DNA of 64,000 nucleotides from an uncultured Collinsella sp. (GCA_900541055.1 UQHZ01000007.1:28660-92659); one strand, 5' to 3'. Shown: positions 43,846 to 53,600, counted from the first letter of the stretch. Notes: a model not told the origin generated them from the letters alone. Numbers and translations are program-made.

Positions 43846-43867
43846 GACAGGGGGTATGCGGCAAAAG

Positions 43868-45289
43868 TTAGGCCATGAGCAGGCCGGTCTCCGCGACGTT
43901 CTTGTACCAGTACGCGCTCGCCTTGGGATAGCGCTTCTGGGTCTCAAAGTCGATGTAGAACAGGCCATAGCGCTTGTTATAGCCGTTGGTCCAGGAGAAC
44001 TGGTCCTGCAGAGACCACACGAAGTAACCGTCGACGTTTACGCCGCCGTCGATTGCCTTGAGGATCCATGCGAGATGCTGACGCATGTAGTCGATGCGAG
44101 GGGCGTCGTCGATAAAGCCGTCCTCGAAGTCGTCCTTATAGCCCATGCCGTTCTCGGTGATGTAGATCTTCTTGTAGTTGGGGTAATCGTTCTTAATGCG
44201 GAGCAGCAGGTCGTAGAGGCCCTCGGGATAGATGATCCAGTCCCAATCGGTGGTGGGTATGCCTTCGCGCACGCATGACTCGCCCACGCCCTTGAGGAAC
44301 CAGCGCGAGGAGCCCTTGTCGCCGGTGCCATTGTGGTTGATGTCGTTTTCGCCCTCGGCGGCACGTAGGAACTGGCACTTGTAGGTGTTGACGCCCAGGC
44401 AATCGTTGTAGGGGAGCGCGGCGGTCAGCGCGGCGATGTCCTCGTCGCGGACGTCGAGCTCGCCGCCGGCGATATGGGCCAGCTTGGTCGCAGCCTCCAT
44501 GGTGTCGGCTGCATAGTGGCCGCGGAAGGTGGCGTCGAGTACCCAGCGGTTGTTGATGACGTCGGCCATGCGAGCTGCCTCGCAGTCGGCAGCGCTGTTG
44601 GGATCGAGGGGATACTTGGGCTCCAGGTTCTGGACGATGCCGATCTCGCCCTCAAAGCCGCCCTCATGGAAGGCGACGACAGCCTTGGCGTGGGCCACCA
44701 TCATGTTGTGCATGAGCTGGAAGGCCTTGTCCAGGCGGTACTTCTCGCCGTGCGGCCAGTTGCCGACGATAAAGCTGCCCTCGGCGGTTGCGGGAATCTC
44801 GTTAAAGGTAAACCAGTGCTTGACCTCGGTGAACTCGGCAAAGCAGAACTTGGCGTACTCGACGAAGGCGTCGATGGTCGTGCGCGTCAGGAAACCCTCG
44901 CCGCCGTTCTGGTAAAAGGCCTCGGGCGTATCAAAGTGATCGAGCGTGACATAGGGGATAACGCCAGCTTTGTTGCAGGTGGCGAAAAGCTCGTGATAGA
45001 AAGCGACACCCTCGGGGTTAATCTCGCCGGTGCCACTGGGGAAGATACGGCTCCAAGCGATGGAGACGCGAATACCGTTGATGCCAAAACGCTGGCACAA
45101 GTCGATATCGACCGGATATTTGTTGTAGAAGTCGCTTGCGGGGTCGGGGGAGAAGCGACCCTGAGCTGCCAGGAAATCGTCCCAGGGCACTTTGCCCTTG
45201 CCGTGTGTGCGGGTCTCGCCCTCAACCTGGTAAGCGGCGGTGGCGCCGCCAAACACAAAGCCGTCGGGGAACTGCATGGGATTGGTCAT
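43868..45289 (-). CDS. lacG: GH1 6-phospho-beta-galactosidase, module 1
   Basis: 473 aa, GH1 TIM barrel. Acid/base Glu-164 in TFNEI and nucleophile Glu-379 in ITENGMG. The phosphate-binding loop is S432-W433-x5-K439-x-Y441 (FSWTNGYNKRY); Trp after the Ser is the LacG-type choice, whereas 6-phospho-beta-glucosidases usually have a smaller residue. DPASDFYNKYPVD and the C-terminal ETQKRYPKASAYWYK also match LacG. It splits phosphorylated beta-galactosides imported by the EIICB encoded upstream. Start set by AAAGGA. Confidence 0.92.
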   Translation of the reverse strand: MTNPMQFPDGFVFGGATAAYQVEGETRTHGKGKVPWDDFLAAQGRFSPDPASDFYNKYPVDIDLCQRFGINGIRVSIAWSRIFPSGTGEINPEGVAFYHELFATCNKAGVIPYVTLDHFDTPEAFYQNGGEGFLTRTTIDAFVEYAKFCFAEFTEVKHWFTFNEIPATAEGSFIVGNWPHGEKYRLDKAFQLMHNMMVAHAKAVVAFHEGGFEGEIGIVQNLEPKYPLDPNSAADCEAARMADVINNRWVLDATFRGHYAADTMEAATKLAHIAGGELDVRDEDIAALTAALPYNDCLGVNTYKCQFLRAAEGENDINHNGTGDKGSSRWFLKGVGESCVREGIPTTDWDWIIYPEGLYDLLLRIKNDYPNYKKIYITENGMGYKDDFEDGFIDDAPRIDYMRQHLAWILKAIDGGVNVDGYFVWSLQDQFSWTNGYNKRYGLFYIDFETQKRYPKASAYWYKNVAETGLLMA

Positions 45290-45364
45290 GAGTCATCCTT
45301 TCTGTGGGATACGAATAGGGAGAGGTGCCCGAACTGGGGATCCGGGCACCAACAGAGGGAGGAA

Positions 45365-47143
45365 CTAGTCGAGGTTCTCGCGGAGCCACTTGATGGCGCC
45401 AGCGGGGTCGCGAGTAAGGTCGATATATTCCTTACCGCGGGGAGCGAGCAGCTTAATGCCCAGACGATCGGTGTCGGCCTTCATGTCGTTGTAGTAGCTA
45501 CGAACCTGCGGGGCGAGCACGATGACGTCGTACTGATCCATGATGGCAGTGTGCTGGCCGTAGGCGCCTGCGGAGGAAGCAATGTTCTCTCCGGTCTGTG
45601 CGGCACCTTCCTTGATGGCATTGGCGAGCATGGCAGAGGTGCCGGCGCCGGCACACAGGACGAGGACCTTCAGGCCGTCGACATCCTTCTTGGCGGATGC
45701 GTCGGCGGCAGGCTCGGGCTGATCGGCGACAGGCTTGCTGTCGGCGGCAGCGGCGGTCGTCTCGACGGAAGCGGTGGTCTGCTCGACAGCGGGCGCAGAG
45801 GCGTTGGCGGTGATGGCAGCGGCACCATCGGACTCGAGACCCAGCTCGGCGGCGCGCTCGGCCTCCTGGTCGCAGAGCAGCTTATCGTATGCCTTCAAGA
45901 ACGGCAGGTAGATGATGGCGTCCAGCAAGATGATAATCGCGACAAATACCAGGGCGATAAGCTGGAAGTTCGTGGTGATGAAGATGCCGATGGGGGCAGG
46001 GGTAGCCCAAGGCACCACGAAGGAGAAGCCGTTCATGCCCACGTTATCGATAAAGAACTTGGCAACACTCACGTTGACGCAACCGGCGGCAACAAAGGGG
46101 ATGAGCATGTAGGGGTTAAGGATCATCGGCGCGCCAAAGAGCAGCGGTTCGTTGACGGCGAAGGCAACAGGAACAATCGAGGCCTTACCGACGGCCTTGA
46201 GCTGCTTGGACTTCATAAAGAGAATCAGCAGAAGCGGCACGATGAACGTGGCGCCGGTGCCGCCGAACTCACCCACGAGCGACATGTTAAAGGTGAGGGA
46301 GTGGGCGGGGTGGCCACCGGCCAGCAGAACCTGCAGGTTCTCGGCCTGGTTGGCAAGACGGATGGGGTCGATGCCCGGCTGGACGATCGAGGGGCCGTGG
46401 ACGCCGATAAACCAGAAGAACGCGGTGGCTGCCTGGATAAGGATAAGGCCAGGATAGGTTTCTGCAGCGGTGAAGAGCGGGGAGAGCAGTTTGATAAGCA
46501 GCTCGGAGAACGGAACGCCCATGAGGTTGCGCACAACCACATCGATGATGCCGCAAATGATGACAGCGCCACCGAAGGGGATGATGTCGCGGAAGTTCTG
46601 AGCGATGGCGCCCGGGACCTCCTTGGGCAGCTTAATGGTCAGATCGCGCGAGACGCAGAACTTATAGACCCACACGGTAATGAACGCGGCGATATAGGCC
46701 GAGAACAGACCGCGCGTACCCATGCTGGTGCAATCGAAGACCGAAAGCTCGGAGCCGTCGAACTTGGTGGTGAACTGCGTAACAGCGAGCAGCAGCATGC
46801 TGCACTGGGCGGCAACCATGGTGGAGCCGTCGTTGAGCACTTTGCCGGCGGGCATGCGACGGTTCATGGAAGCCGTGAAGTTCTTGGCAGTGGTGCCGGC
46901 AACCATGATGCCCATGACGCCCATGGTGAAGTTGTAGAGCTTGTTGCACCAGTCGATGAGCGGCTGGGGCAGCGTGACGCCGACTACGCCGGGAAGGGTG
47001 GCAATGAGCAGAAAGATCGAAGAGGTGAGGACAATGGGCATGCACCCAAGGAATCCGTCCTTGATGGCCTGGAGGTATATGTTCCTCGAGATCTTCTCAA
47101 AGAACGGTTGATGCTTTTCGAGCATCTTTACGATGGCGTCCAT
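45365..47143 (-). CDS. lacE: PTS lactose/cellobiose-family EIICB, module 1
   Basis: 592 aa. EIIC part (residues 1-~430, about ten membrane spans; FFWFIGVHGPSIV and FAVNEPLLFGAPMILNP are family signatures), an Ala/Thr/Asp-rich linker, then EIIB with the phosphocysteine in VLVLCAGAGTSAMLA (~residue 502). It has no EIIA, which must come in trans from lacF (58726). It is first in the EIICB-GH1 operon, under a palindromic LacI operator at 47246. A GGTGCCCG/CGGGCACC hairpin (about 45327-45353) lies before the GH1 gene. Confidence 0.93.
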   Translation of the reverse strand: MDAIVKMLEKHQPFFEKISRNIYLQAIKDGFLGCMPIVLTSSIFLLIATLPGVVGVTLPQPLIDWCNKLYNFTMGVMGIMVAGTTAKNFTASMNRRMPAGKVLNDGSTMVAAQCSMLLLAVTQFTTKFDGSELSVFDCTSMGTRGLFSAYIAAFITVWVYKFCVSRDLTIKLPKEVPGAIAQNFRDIIPFGGAVIICGIIDVVVRNLMGVPFSELLIKLLSPLFTAAETYPGLILIQAATAFFWFIGVHGPSIVQPGIDPIRLANQAENLQVLLAGGHPAHSLTFNMSLVGEFGGTGATFIVPLLLILFMKSKQLKAVGKASIVPVAFAVNEPLLFGAPMILNPYMLIPFVAAGCVNVSVAKFFIDNVGMNGFSFVVPWATPAPIGIFITTNFQLIALVFVAIIILLDAIIYLPFLKAYDKLLCDQEAERAAELGLESDGAAAITANASAPAVEQTTASVETTAAAADSKPVADQPEPAADASAKKDVDGLKVLVLCAGAGTSAMLANAIKEGAAQTGENIASSAGAYGQHTAIMDQYDVIVLAPQVRSYYNDMKADTDRLGIKLLAPRGKEYIDLTRDPAGAIKWLRENLD

Positions 47144-47245
47144 AGAGCTCCTTTGCTGCTTGATGCGCGATGCATGTGGATGGAACTGGTCGTCGATGGA
47201 TGGTCAGGACTGCCCGGAAACCTTCCTGCTTAAGGAAGGCATTGC

Positions 47246-47289
47246 GAAATGACAACGTTGTCATTTCGTTAATGACAACGTAAGACATT
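47246..47289. promoter_or_regulatory. LacI-type operators of module 1
   Basis: A perfect 22-bp palindrome at 47246-47267 (core ATGACAACGTTGTCAT) and a second related site at 47271-47289 (AATGACAACGTAAGACATT). They sit ~105 bases before the EIICB start, between it and the lacI gene. Confidence 0.78.
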
Positions 47290-47315
47290 TTTGGAAGAGC
47301 AACAAGGATATACGG

Positions 47316-47345
47316 GTGAGCGGTCGATATTGTTCGGTAAACGGT
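47316..47345 (+). promoter_or_regulatory. 21-bp-phased direct repeat motif, copy 3
   Basis: GTGAGCGGT (47316-47324) and GTAAACGGT (47337-47345), 21 bases apart. A -10-like TATGCT follows at 47371, upstream of lacI. Confidence 0.7.
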
Positions 47346-47417
47346 TGATTTATCAGTCAGGCAGGTAGTGTATGCTAGAACGCAAAAACAAGCGATGTAA
47401 AACCGACTGGAGAAGCA

Positions 47418-48428
47418 GTGGCAACGATGGACAAGAAAAATGTCTCAATGAATGATGTGGCGATTGCCGCTGGTGTTTCTCTCAAGACGGTTTCGCGCGT
47501 GATTAACGAGCCCGATAGCGTGCGAGAGTCGACACGCGATAAGGTTCATTCGGCCATGGAGGCGCTCGGGTTTCGAGCCAACTTTGCCGCGCGTTCGCTC
47601 AAGTTGGGCCGTTACGGGTGCATCGGCGTCGTGCTGTTCCACTTGTCGGGCGGTGCCGTGGACATGATCGACGGTATCGCCGATGCCGCCGAAGAGCGAG
47701 GCTTTGCTCTTACGATGATCAAAAAGCGGGCGGGGGAGAAGATGACCCTTGCCGAAGCGGCGCGTAGGATGTCGCAGCTCCCCGTCGACGGCATGATTTT
47801 CAACCTGCGCCAGATGGTCGATGACTTTGATACCTTTGAGGCGCCGAAAGACCTCAAGACGGTGATTATCACACCGATGGAACATCCTACCTGCTCTACC
47901 GTCAGTGACGACCAAGAGGGCGGCGCGCGCATGGCGTGCGAGTACTTCTTGAACCACGGGCACAAGAACGTGTACTTCGTCTCTGGTAAGAAAGAGTCAC
48001 TGTCGAGCCAGTGCCGTATGAAAGGTTGGCGAGCGGCACTCGAGGCACGTGGCATTGAGCCGCCCGAGCCTCTGCAAGGCGATTGGAATGCGGATAGTGG
48101 CTATGCCGCGGGCCTTGTGCTTGCCGATAAACCCGATTGCACGGCGGTCCTCGCTGCTAACGACTGCATGGCAAACGGCGTGATGATGGCTCTACGTGAC
48201 AAAGGGCTCAATGTGCCCGACGACGTGTCCGTGATCGGCTTCGACGATGAGCTCTACAAGACGATTCCCAACTCGATTCTGACATCGGTGAAGTTTCGCC
48301 ACCGCGAACTGGGCATCCGTGCGCTTAACGAGGTCGTCGCAGGTCTGGAAGCCCCGAGCTCCAGAAGTCGTACGCTCGTCTCGGGCGTGTTGGTCGAGCG
48401 TTCCAGCGTAAGGGATCTGCGGGCGTAG
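47418..48428 (+). CDS. LacI-family repressor, module 1
   Basis: 336 aa from GTG 47418 (GGAGA ~6 bases upstream; ATG 47427 is the alternative). HTH: MNDVAIAAGVSLKTVSRVINEP; hinge helix FRANFAARSLKLGRYG; then a periplasmic-binding-type sensor with VIGFDDELYKTIPNSILTSVK near the end. It is divergent from the EIICB-GH1 pair and likely binds the palindrome at 47246. The inducer is probably a phosphorylated disaccharide or galactose-6-P (inference). Confidence 0.92.
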   Translation: MATMDKKNVSMNDVAIAAGVSLKTVSRVINEPDSVRESTRDKVHSAMEALGFRANFAARSLKLGRYGCIGVVLFHLSGGAVDMIDGIADAAEERGFALTMIKKRAGEKMTLAEAARRMSQLPVDGMIFNLRQMVDDFDTFEAPKDLKTVIITPMEHPTCSTVSDDQEGGARMACEYFLNHGHKNVYFVSGKKESLSSQCRMKGWRAALEARGIEPPEPLQGDWNADSGYAAGLVLADKPDCTAVLAANDCMANGVMMALRDKGLNVPDDVSVIGFDDELYKTIPNSILTSVKFRHRELGIRALNEVVAGLEAPSSRSRTLVSGVLVERSSVRDLRA

Positions 48429-48446
48429 ACGTGCTCGGCCTGCTCG

Positions 48447-48741
48447 TCTAAATCTGTAACAGGTGGGACCCGAAAACTCGACTAGGTGTTATAGATTGAG
48501 ATTTTGTCTACCCAGCCATCATCTTTGTCTCGATCTGTAACAGTTAGGAGTGAAATGACCAGCCAGGTGTTACAGATCTAGATTGATTGGATTGACCCAT
48601 CTGTTTGTCTCGATCTGTAACATCTAAGCGGTCAAAAGCGGTCTACATGTTACAGATTGAGATTTTTGGCTTGGCCTGTGCGTTCATCTCGATCTGTAAC
48701 AGCTAGGACCGAAAAACTCGGCTAGATGTTACAGATTGAGA
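48447..48741. repeat. 55-bp palindrome array, four copies
   Basis: Copies at 48447-48501, 48528-48582, 48608-48662 and 48687-48741, starts 79-81 bases apart. Arms TCTCGATCTGTAACA / TGTTACAGATTGAGA are nearly constant; centres vary but stay partly self-complementary. It lies in a convergent gap (48429-48841) that otherwise holds only the terminator at 48770. Confidence 0.88.
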
Positions 48742-48769
48742 TGAACAGGAGGACGGGTGCGGTCTAAAC

Positions 48770-48810
48770 AAAATGGCCCGCGCATCACGCATCGATGCAC
48801 GGGCCATTTT
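48770..48810. terminator. Bidirectional terminator between lacI 1 and EIICB 2
   Basis: AAAATGGCCCG (48770-48780) / CGGGCCATTTT (48800-48810), with T-run on the right and A-run on the left. Confidence 0.8.
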
Positions 48811-48841
48811 TTGTCTGCGAGCGGCAGGTGGCGTCAGCGTC

Positions 48842-50602
48842 TTATGCCTTGAGGTTTTCCTCGATCCAGGCGACGGCACCCTTGGGATCCTTAGTGAGGT
48901 CGATGTACTGTTTGCCCTTGGGCGACAGCAGCGTGATGCCCAGGCGGTCGGTGTCGGCCTTCATCTCGTTGTAATAGGTGCGAACCTGCGGAGCTAGGAC
49001 GATGACGTTGTACTGGTCCATGATGGCGTAGTGGCTGCCGTAGGCACCGGCGTTGGCGGTAATGTCGATGCCCAGCTCGTCGGCGCCTTCCTTAAGCGCG
49101 TTGGCGAGCAGTGCAGAGGTGCCGGCGCCAGCGCACAGAACCAGAACCCTCAGATCCTTGCCCTTAAGGGCGGACGGAGCTGCGGAGGCCTCGGTGGCAG
49201 AAGCGGTCTCGACAACAGGAGCCTCAACGGCGGGGGCGGCAGCGGTCTTGACAGCCTTGGTCTCCTCGGCCTCTTCTTCGGCCAGGGTCTCGGCCTCCTG
49301 CTTGCACAGGACGTTGTCGTAGGCCTTGCAGAACGGGTAGTAGATCAAGAAGTCAACGACCAGCAGGACGACAACCAGGACCAGAGAGATCGGCTGGAAG
49401 TTGGTGTCGATGAAGGTGCCGATCGGTCCGGGGAGTGCCCACGGCATGGCATAGATAAAGCCGTTCATGCCCAAAAAGTCGATGAAGAACTTACCAATGA
49501 GGACGTTGGCCACGGGGGCAAACAGGAACGGGATCAGGAAGTACGGGTTGAGGATGATGGGCGCGGCGAACAGCAGCGGCTCGTTGACGGCGAACATCAC
49601 GGGTACGACAGAGGCTTTGCCGACGGCCTTGAGCTGCTTGGAGCGCATAAAGAGCAGGAAGATGATCGGGACAATGAACGTGGCGCCGGTGCCGCCGAGT
49701 TCGCCGATGTAGTTACCGAAGTTCTCGGTCAAGGCGAGGGCGGGGTGACCGCCGGCCTGCAGCGTGGCGAGGTTGGTGGTGATGTTGCCAAACAGCGCGG
49801 CGTTGAGGGCAGGCTTAACGACCGAGGGGCCGTGGATGCCCATGAACCAGAACAGCGGGATCATGAACCAGATGAGGGCGAGGCCGGCGTAGGAATCGGC
49901 AGCGGCGAACAGCGGGCTCACCAGCGTGGAGATGACGTTGGCAAACGGGACGGCCAAGCAGGTGCGGCAGATAACGTCGATGACGGCGACAAACAGGATG
50001 GAGAAGCTGAAGGCGAAGATGTCGCGGAAGTTCTGGGCGATGGCGCCGGGGACTTCTTTGGGCAGCTTGATGGTGATGTCTCGCTTAATGCAGAAGGCAT
50101 AGATGTTGACCGTGGCAAATGCGGCGACAAAGGAGCTCAGCAGGCCCTTGGTGCCCATGTTGTCGGTAAAGAACACCGAGACATCGGCGCCGTCGATCTT
50201 GGCACTCGTCTGGGTAACGGCCAAGATGAGCATAGCGCACATGGCGGCGACCATGGTGCTCGTGGCGTTGATGGCCTTGCCGGCAGGCATGCGGCGGTTC
50301 TTGGAGCCGGTCAGCGCGCTTGCGGTGGTGCCGGCGACCATGATGCCCACGACGCCCATCGTGAAGTTGTAAACCTTGTTGCAGAAGTTCACGACGTCGA
50401 CGTTCCACCAGTCGGGCAGCGTAAAGCCGCCGACCGTGGCGACAACGCCCGGCAGGGTCGAAATAAGCAGGAAGACAGAAGAAGACAGGATGATGGGCAT
50501 TGCTGCCAAAAAGCCGTCTTTAATGGCCTGAAGGTAGATGTTCTTAGAGACCTTGTCGAAGTACGGCTGACCTTTCTCCAAGAACTTAACGATCGATTCC
50601 AT
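48842..50602 (-). CDS. lacE: PTS lactose/cellobiose-family EIICB, module 2
   Basis: 586 aa. Same layout as module 1: EIIC (FWFMGIHGPSVV, FAVNEPLLFAAPIILNP), charged linker, EIIB with VLVLCAGAGTSALLA (~residue 498) and a LAPQVRTYYNEMKADTDRLG stretch nearly identical to module 1. Needs EIIA in trans. Unlike modules 1 and 3, it comes after its GH1 gene. AGAGGAG sets the start. Confidence 0.93.
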   Translation of the reverse strand: MESIVKFLEKGQPYFDKVSKNIYLQAIKDGFLAAMPIILSSSVFLLISTLPGVVATVGGFTLPDWWNVDVVNFCNKVYNFTMGVVGIMVAGTTASALTGSKNRRMPAGKAINATSTMVAAMCAMLILAVTQTSAKIDGADVSVFFTDNMGTKGLLSSFVAAFATVNIYAFCIKRDITIKLPKEVPGAIAQNFRDIFAFSFSILFVAVIDVICRTCLAVPFANVISTLVSPLFAAADSYAGLALIWFMIPLFWFMGIHGPSVVKPALNAALFGNITTNLATLQAGGHPALALTENFGNYIGELGGTGATFIVPIIFLLFMRSKQLKAVGKASVVPVMFAVNEPLLFAAPIILNPYFLIPFLFAPVANVLIGKFFIDFLGMNGFIYAMPWALPGPIGTFIDTNFQPISLVLVVVLLVVDFLIYYPFCKAYDNVLCKQEAETLAEEEAEETKAVKTAAAPAVEAPVVETASATEASAAPSALKGKDLRVLVLCAGAGTSALLANALKEGADELGIDITANAGAYGSHYAIMDQYNVIVLAPQVRTYYNEMKADTDRLGITLLSPKGKQYIDLTKDPKGAVAWIEENLKA

Positions 50603-50710
50603 AGTTCACGCTCCTCTTTGCATGAAATCTTAATGGCATGGACGTTGAAAACCTATATGGTCTCCCGCTTGCTAAAAGCCCGGGTGCAGGCGGGGTCGGT
50701 CCCAGGGGGA

Positions 50711-50757
50711 GAGAGGGGAGCGGCTGGGTTTGTATCGCATAGGGCCGCTCCCCTCTC
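50711..50757 (-). terminator. 14-bp hairpin between GH1 2 and EIICB 2
   Basis: Perfect arms at 50711-50724 and 50744-50757 (GAGAGGGGAGCGGC). No T-run on the minus strand, so it may be an RNA stabiliser or processing site that sets the enzyme:permease ratio rather than a terminator. Confidence 0.6.
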
Positions 50758-50778
50758 GGGGGAAAGCGAGGCGATGCG

Positions 50779-52221
50779 CTACTGCGCGTCCGCCATAGTG
50801 TCGGCGAGCTCCTTGTACCAGAGTGCCGACTGCTTGATGTAGCGTTTTTGCGTGTCGAAGTCGATGTAGAACAGGCCGTAGCGCTTGTTATAGCCGTTGG
50901 CCCACGAGAACTGGTCCTGCAGGCTCCAGATAAAGTAGCCCTGGACGTCGACGCCCTCGGCGCGCGCCCGGAGCACCTTCTCCATGTGCTGGTCGACAAA
51001 GTCGATGCGCTCGGGATCGGCGACGATGCCGTTTGCGTCGGGCTCGGGGTCCTTGTGGCCCAGGCCGTTTTCGGTGATATAGATGACGGGGAGGTTGGGA
51101 TAGGTGGCGCTGATGTGCTTGAGCGTGTCGTAGAGGCCTTGCGGGTAGATGAGCCAATCCCAGTCGGTGGTGGGGATACCCGGCATATCGACCTGCTGCC
51201 CGACGCCCTTAAACTTAAAGCACGAGGTGCCCTTGTCTCCGGTGCCGTTAAAGCTGTTGGTGGACTCGCCATCGTAGGCGGCGATAAACGCCGACTGATA
51301 GTAGTTGAGGCCGAACATATCGTTGCGGGGCGCCGCCTTGGCGAGCTCCTCCATGTCGCTGTCCTCAACCGTAAGCGTGGCGTTGTTGGCACGCAGAATC
51401 TCGTTGATGAGTGAGAGGGTGCGCGCGGAGTAGTGACCCAGGAAGGCGCCGTCCATGATGAAGTCGGTGTAGAAGGCGTTGTACAGGTCGGCGGCGTGCT
51501 GGTCGGCGGGCGAGTCTGTGGCAGGATATGCCGGCGTCAGGACGTTGACCATGCCAATGCGTCCGCCCAGGTGCTCGGTCTCGTCAAGATCCTTATACAG
51601 GTTGACGGCGCGGGCGTGGGCAACGAGCTCGTTGTGCTGGCTCTGGATGCCGCTCGTCACATCAAAGTGATGGTTGGGCGGGAAGTTGCCTTGGATGTAT
51701 TGGGAGTGCGAGAGGCTGATGAGCTCGTTGATGGTGAACCAATTCTTGACCTCGCGGAACTCGCGGAAGCAGAACTCGGCATAGCGCACATAGGCGTCGA
51801 CGGTCTTGCGGTTGAGCCAGTCGCCCTGGTTGAACAGGGCGGCGGGGGAGTCAAAGTGATGCAGGGACACATAGGGCTCGACGCCATACTTTTTGCAGCA
51901 GGCGAACAGCTCGTGGTAGTGCTTAACGCCCTCGGCGAGGGGCTCGGCATCGTCGCCGTTGGGGAAGATGCGGGTCCAGGCGATGGACACACGGATGGCG
52001 TTGAGTCCATGCTCGGCAGAAAGGCGGATATCCTCCTCGTAGCGGTTGTAGAAATCACTGGCCGGGTCGGGCAAAAAGCGACCCTGGGCGACAAGGTAAT
52101 CGTCCCACATGGTCTTACCCTTGCCTGCCACCTTCGTGGAACCTTCCGTTTGGTACGCGGCGGTTGCGGCGCCCCAAACAAAGCCCTTCGGCAGCTGCTG
52201 TACGCGGTTTAGCAAAGACAT
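50779..52221 (-). CDS. lacG: GH1 6-phospho-beta-galactosidase, module 2
   Basis: 480 aa from ATG 52221 (GAGGG 9 bases upstream); ATG 52227 is only 3 bases from it. Catalytic Glu in TINEL and in ITENGLG; phosphate loop FSWANGYNKRY with the LacG-type Trp. It is the most divergent of the three: WGAATAAYQTEG instead of FGGATAAYQVEG, TINEL instead of TFNEI, and a longer middle. A different phosphorylated substrate is plausible. First gene of its operon. Confidence 0.9.
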   Translation of the reverse strand: MSLLNRVQQLPKGFVWGAATAAYQTEGSTKVAGKGKTMWDDYLVAQGRFLPDPASDFYNRYEEDIRLSAEHGLNAIRVSIAWTRIFPNGDDAEPLAEGVKHYHELFACCKKYGVEPYVSLHHFDSPAALFNQGDWLNRKTVDAYVRYAEFCFREFREVKNWFTINELISLSHSQYIQGNFPPNHHFDVTSGIQSQHNELVAHARAVNLYKDLDETEHLGGRIGMVNVLTPAYPATDSPADQHAADLYNAFYTDFIMDGAFLGHYSARTLSLINEILRANNATLTVEDSDMEELAKAAPRNDMFGLNYYQSAFIAAYDGESTNSFNGTGDKGTSCFKFKGVGQQVDMPGIPTTDWDWLIYPQGLYDTLKHISATYPNLPVIYITENGLGHKDPEPDANGIVADPERIDFVDQHMEKVLRARAEGVDVQGYFIWSLQDQFSWANGYNKRYGLFYIDFDTQKRYIKQSALWYKELADTMADAQ

Positions 52222-52340
52222 ATGCATACACCCTCTCGTCTCGCTGTTCGATATTGTGCGTTTGCGCTCAGGAGGCTCCCTGGTTAGCGTTCAGCGGTGA
52301 AAAAGCCCGATAAACACTATCTTAAAATGATTAGAACCAA

Positions 52341-52379
52341 AATGAGCACGTGAACATTTGACAATGAGCACGTTAACAT
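52341..52379. promoter_or_regulatory. LacI-type operators of module 2
   Basis: AATGAGCACGTGAACATT (52341-52358) and AATGAGCACGTTAACAT (52363-52379), two near-identical sites. A third, ATGAGCACGTTATCGAT, starts at 52496 just before lacI 2, so the repressor could loop or autoregulate. The rest of the 52222-52571 gap holds the 21-bp motif and a promoter. Confidence 0.75.
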
Positions 52380-52419
52380 CCGGCTGGGATGTATAGAAAC
52401 AAAACAACTTCAAACAGCC

Positions 52420-52449
52420 GCGAACGGTTGTATTTGTTCGGTAAGCGGT
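52420..52449 (+). promoter_or_regulatory. 21-bp-phased direct repeat motif, copy 4
   Basis: GCGAACGGT (52420-52428) and GTAAGCGGT (52441-52449), 21 bases apart, ending 5 bases before the -35 box of the lacI 2 promoter. Confidence 0.7.
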
Positions 52450-52454
52450 TTTGA

Positions 52455-52484
52455 TTGACAGAAGTTTTCATGTTGTGGTATATG
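52455..52484 (+). promoter_or_regulatory. Promoter of lacI, module 2
   Basis: TTGACA (52455-52460), 18 bases, TATATG (52479-52484). A LacI-type site at 52496 lies just downstream, near the expected transcription start. Confidence 0.65.
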
Positions 52485-52571
52485 GCTCGGGTATCATGAG
52501 CACGTTATCGATGTATGTACGATGCGCCATGGGCGCGGGGAATAGTTGGGAAGCAGGTTAGCGTGGAAGGC

Positions 52572-53600
52572 ATGGCTCAGCAGACAAGGAATGGTCATTC
52601 GGCGAGCGCGGCAGAGGTTGCGGCGCTCGCTGGCGTGAGCCGCCAGACTGTGTCTCGCGTGGTCAACGGTATGCCCAACGTGACGGAAAAGACGCGCAAG
52701 CGTGTGCTGGCCGCCATGGAAGAGCTGGGCTTTCGTCCCAATTTTGCTGGAGCGGCGTTGCGCGGCGGGTCGTATCGTTCTATTGGCCTGTGCATGTACA
52801 ACATCACACGTGTCGGTAACCTGGCGACGCTCGAGGGTATCATGCAAGCGGCGCGCGAGCACGATTTTGCCGTCACTATGATCGAGATGGGCGGCGACAA
52901 GCCCTATACACTTGCCGATGCCTCGCGCCGCATGGTCGAGCGACCCGTCGACGGCATGATTCTCAACATGAACCGCATGGCTCCCGATTTTGAGGAGTTT
53001 GTTCCCCAGCCGGGAGTGCGAACGGTCATCCTGTCCATGTATGCGCATCCGCGCTGCACGACGATCGACTCCGACCAGTATGGTTCGTGCGAGCTGTTGA
53101 CCAATTATCTGCTGGAACATGGTCACTCGAATATGCGGTTTGTGGCGGGTCCGGAAAACTCGATTTCCTCGCGTTTTCGTGAGGCCGGTTGGCGCGATAC
53201 GCTGGGTCGTGCTCATGTCGATGCCGCTCCGATGCTGCGTGGCGATTGGAGTGCGGACAGTGGGTACGCCATGGGCGAGCGGATTGCGGCCGAGGTGCTT
53301 GCCGGCGGGTCGCAGGCGCCGACTGCCGTGCTTGCGGCAAATGACCAGATGGCGCTGGGCGTTATCGCCGCGCTCGAGAACGCGGGCCTGTCCGTGCCCG
53401 ACGACGTGAGCGTGGTTGGTATCGACGACGCACTCGAGGGACTTGTTCCTCACAATCGACTGACGACGCTGCGATTTGATTTGCGCGGTGTCGGTAAGCT
53501 TGCGTTTGAGGCGGCGATTGGAGAGAGCTCGTCTATCGAGGCGATTCATGTGCCGAGTACGCTGGTCGAACGCTCGACTGTTAGGGACATACGGGGTTAG
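52572..53600 (+). CDS. LacI-family repressor, module 2
   Basis: 342 aa from ATG 52572 (GGAAGG upstream); the ORF extends to 52515 without a ribosome site. HTH AAEVAALAGVSRQTVSRVVNGMP, hinge RPNFAGAALRGGSYRSIG, and a sensor domain with VAGPENSISSRFREAGWRDTL and VVGIDDALEGLVPHNRLTTLRFD. Divergent from GH1-EIICB module 2. It is closer to the module 3 regulator than to module 1 (shared YNIT, RVGNL/TGNL and NRM segments). Confidence 0.92.
   Translation: MAQQTRNGHSASAAEVAALAGVSRQTVSRVVNGMPNVTEKTRKRVLAAMEELGFRPNFAGAALRGGSYRSIGLCMYNITRVGNLATLEGIMQAAREHDFAVTMIEMGGDKPYTLADASRRMVERPVDGMILNMNRMAPDFEEFVPQPGVRTVILSMYAHPRCTTIDSDQYGSCELLTNYLLEHGHSNMRFVAGPENSISSRFREAGWRDTLGRAHVDAAPMLRGDWSADSGYAMGERIAAEVLAGGSQAPTAVLAANDQMALGVIAALENAGLSVPDDVSVVGIDDALEGLVPHNRLTTLRFDLRGVGKLAFEAAIGESSSIEAIHVPSTLVERSTVRDIRG

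Noticed and set aside
44474..47233. A 919-codon plus-strand open frame
   Set aside because: It lies antisense to the GH1 and EIICB genes of module 1, which have ribosome sites, catalytic motifs and operators. Its Gly/Val/Asp/His-rich composition is that of a GC-rich antisense shadow.
48447..48741. A CRISPR array
   Set aside because: Units are 55-base palindromes with variable centres, spacers are short (~25) and no cas gene is present; only four units.
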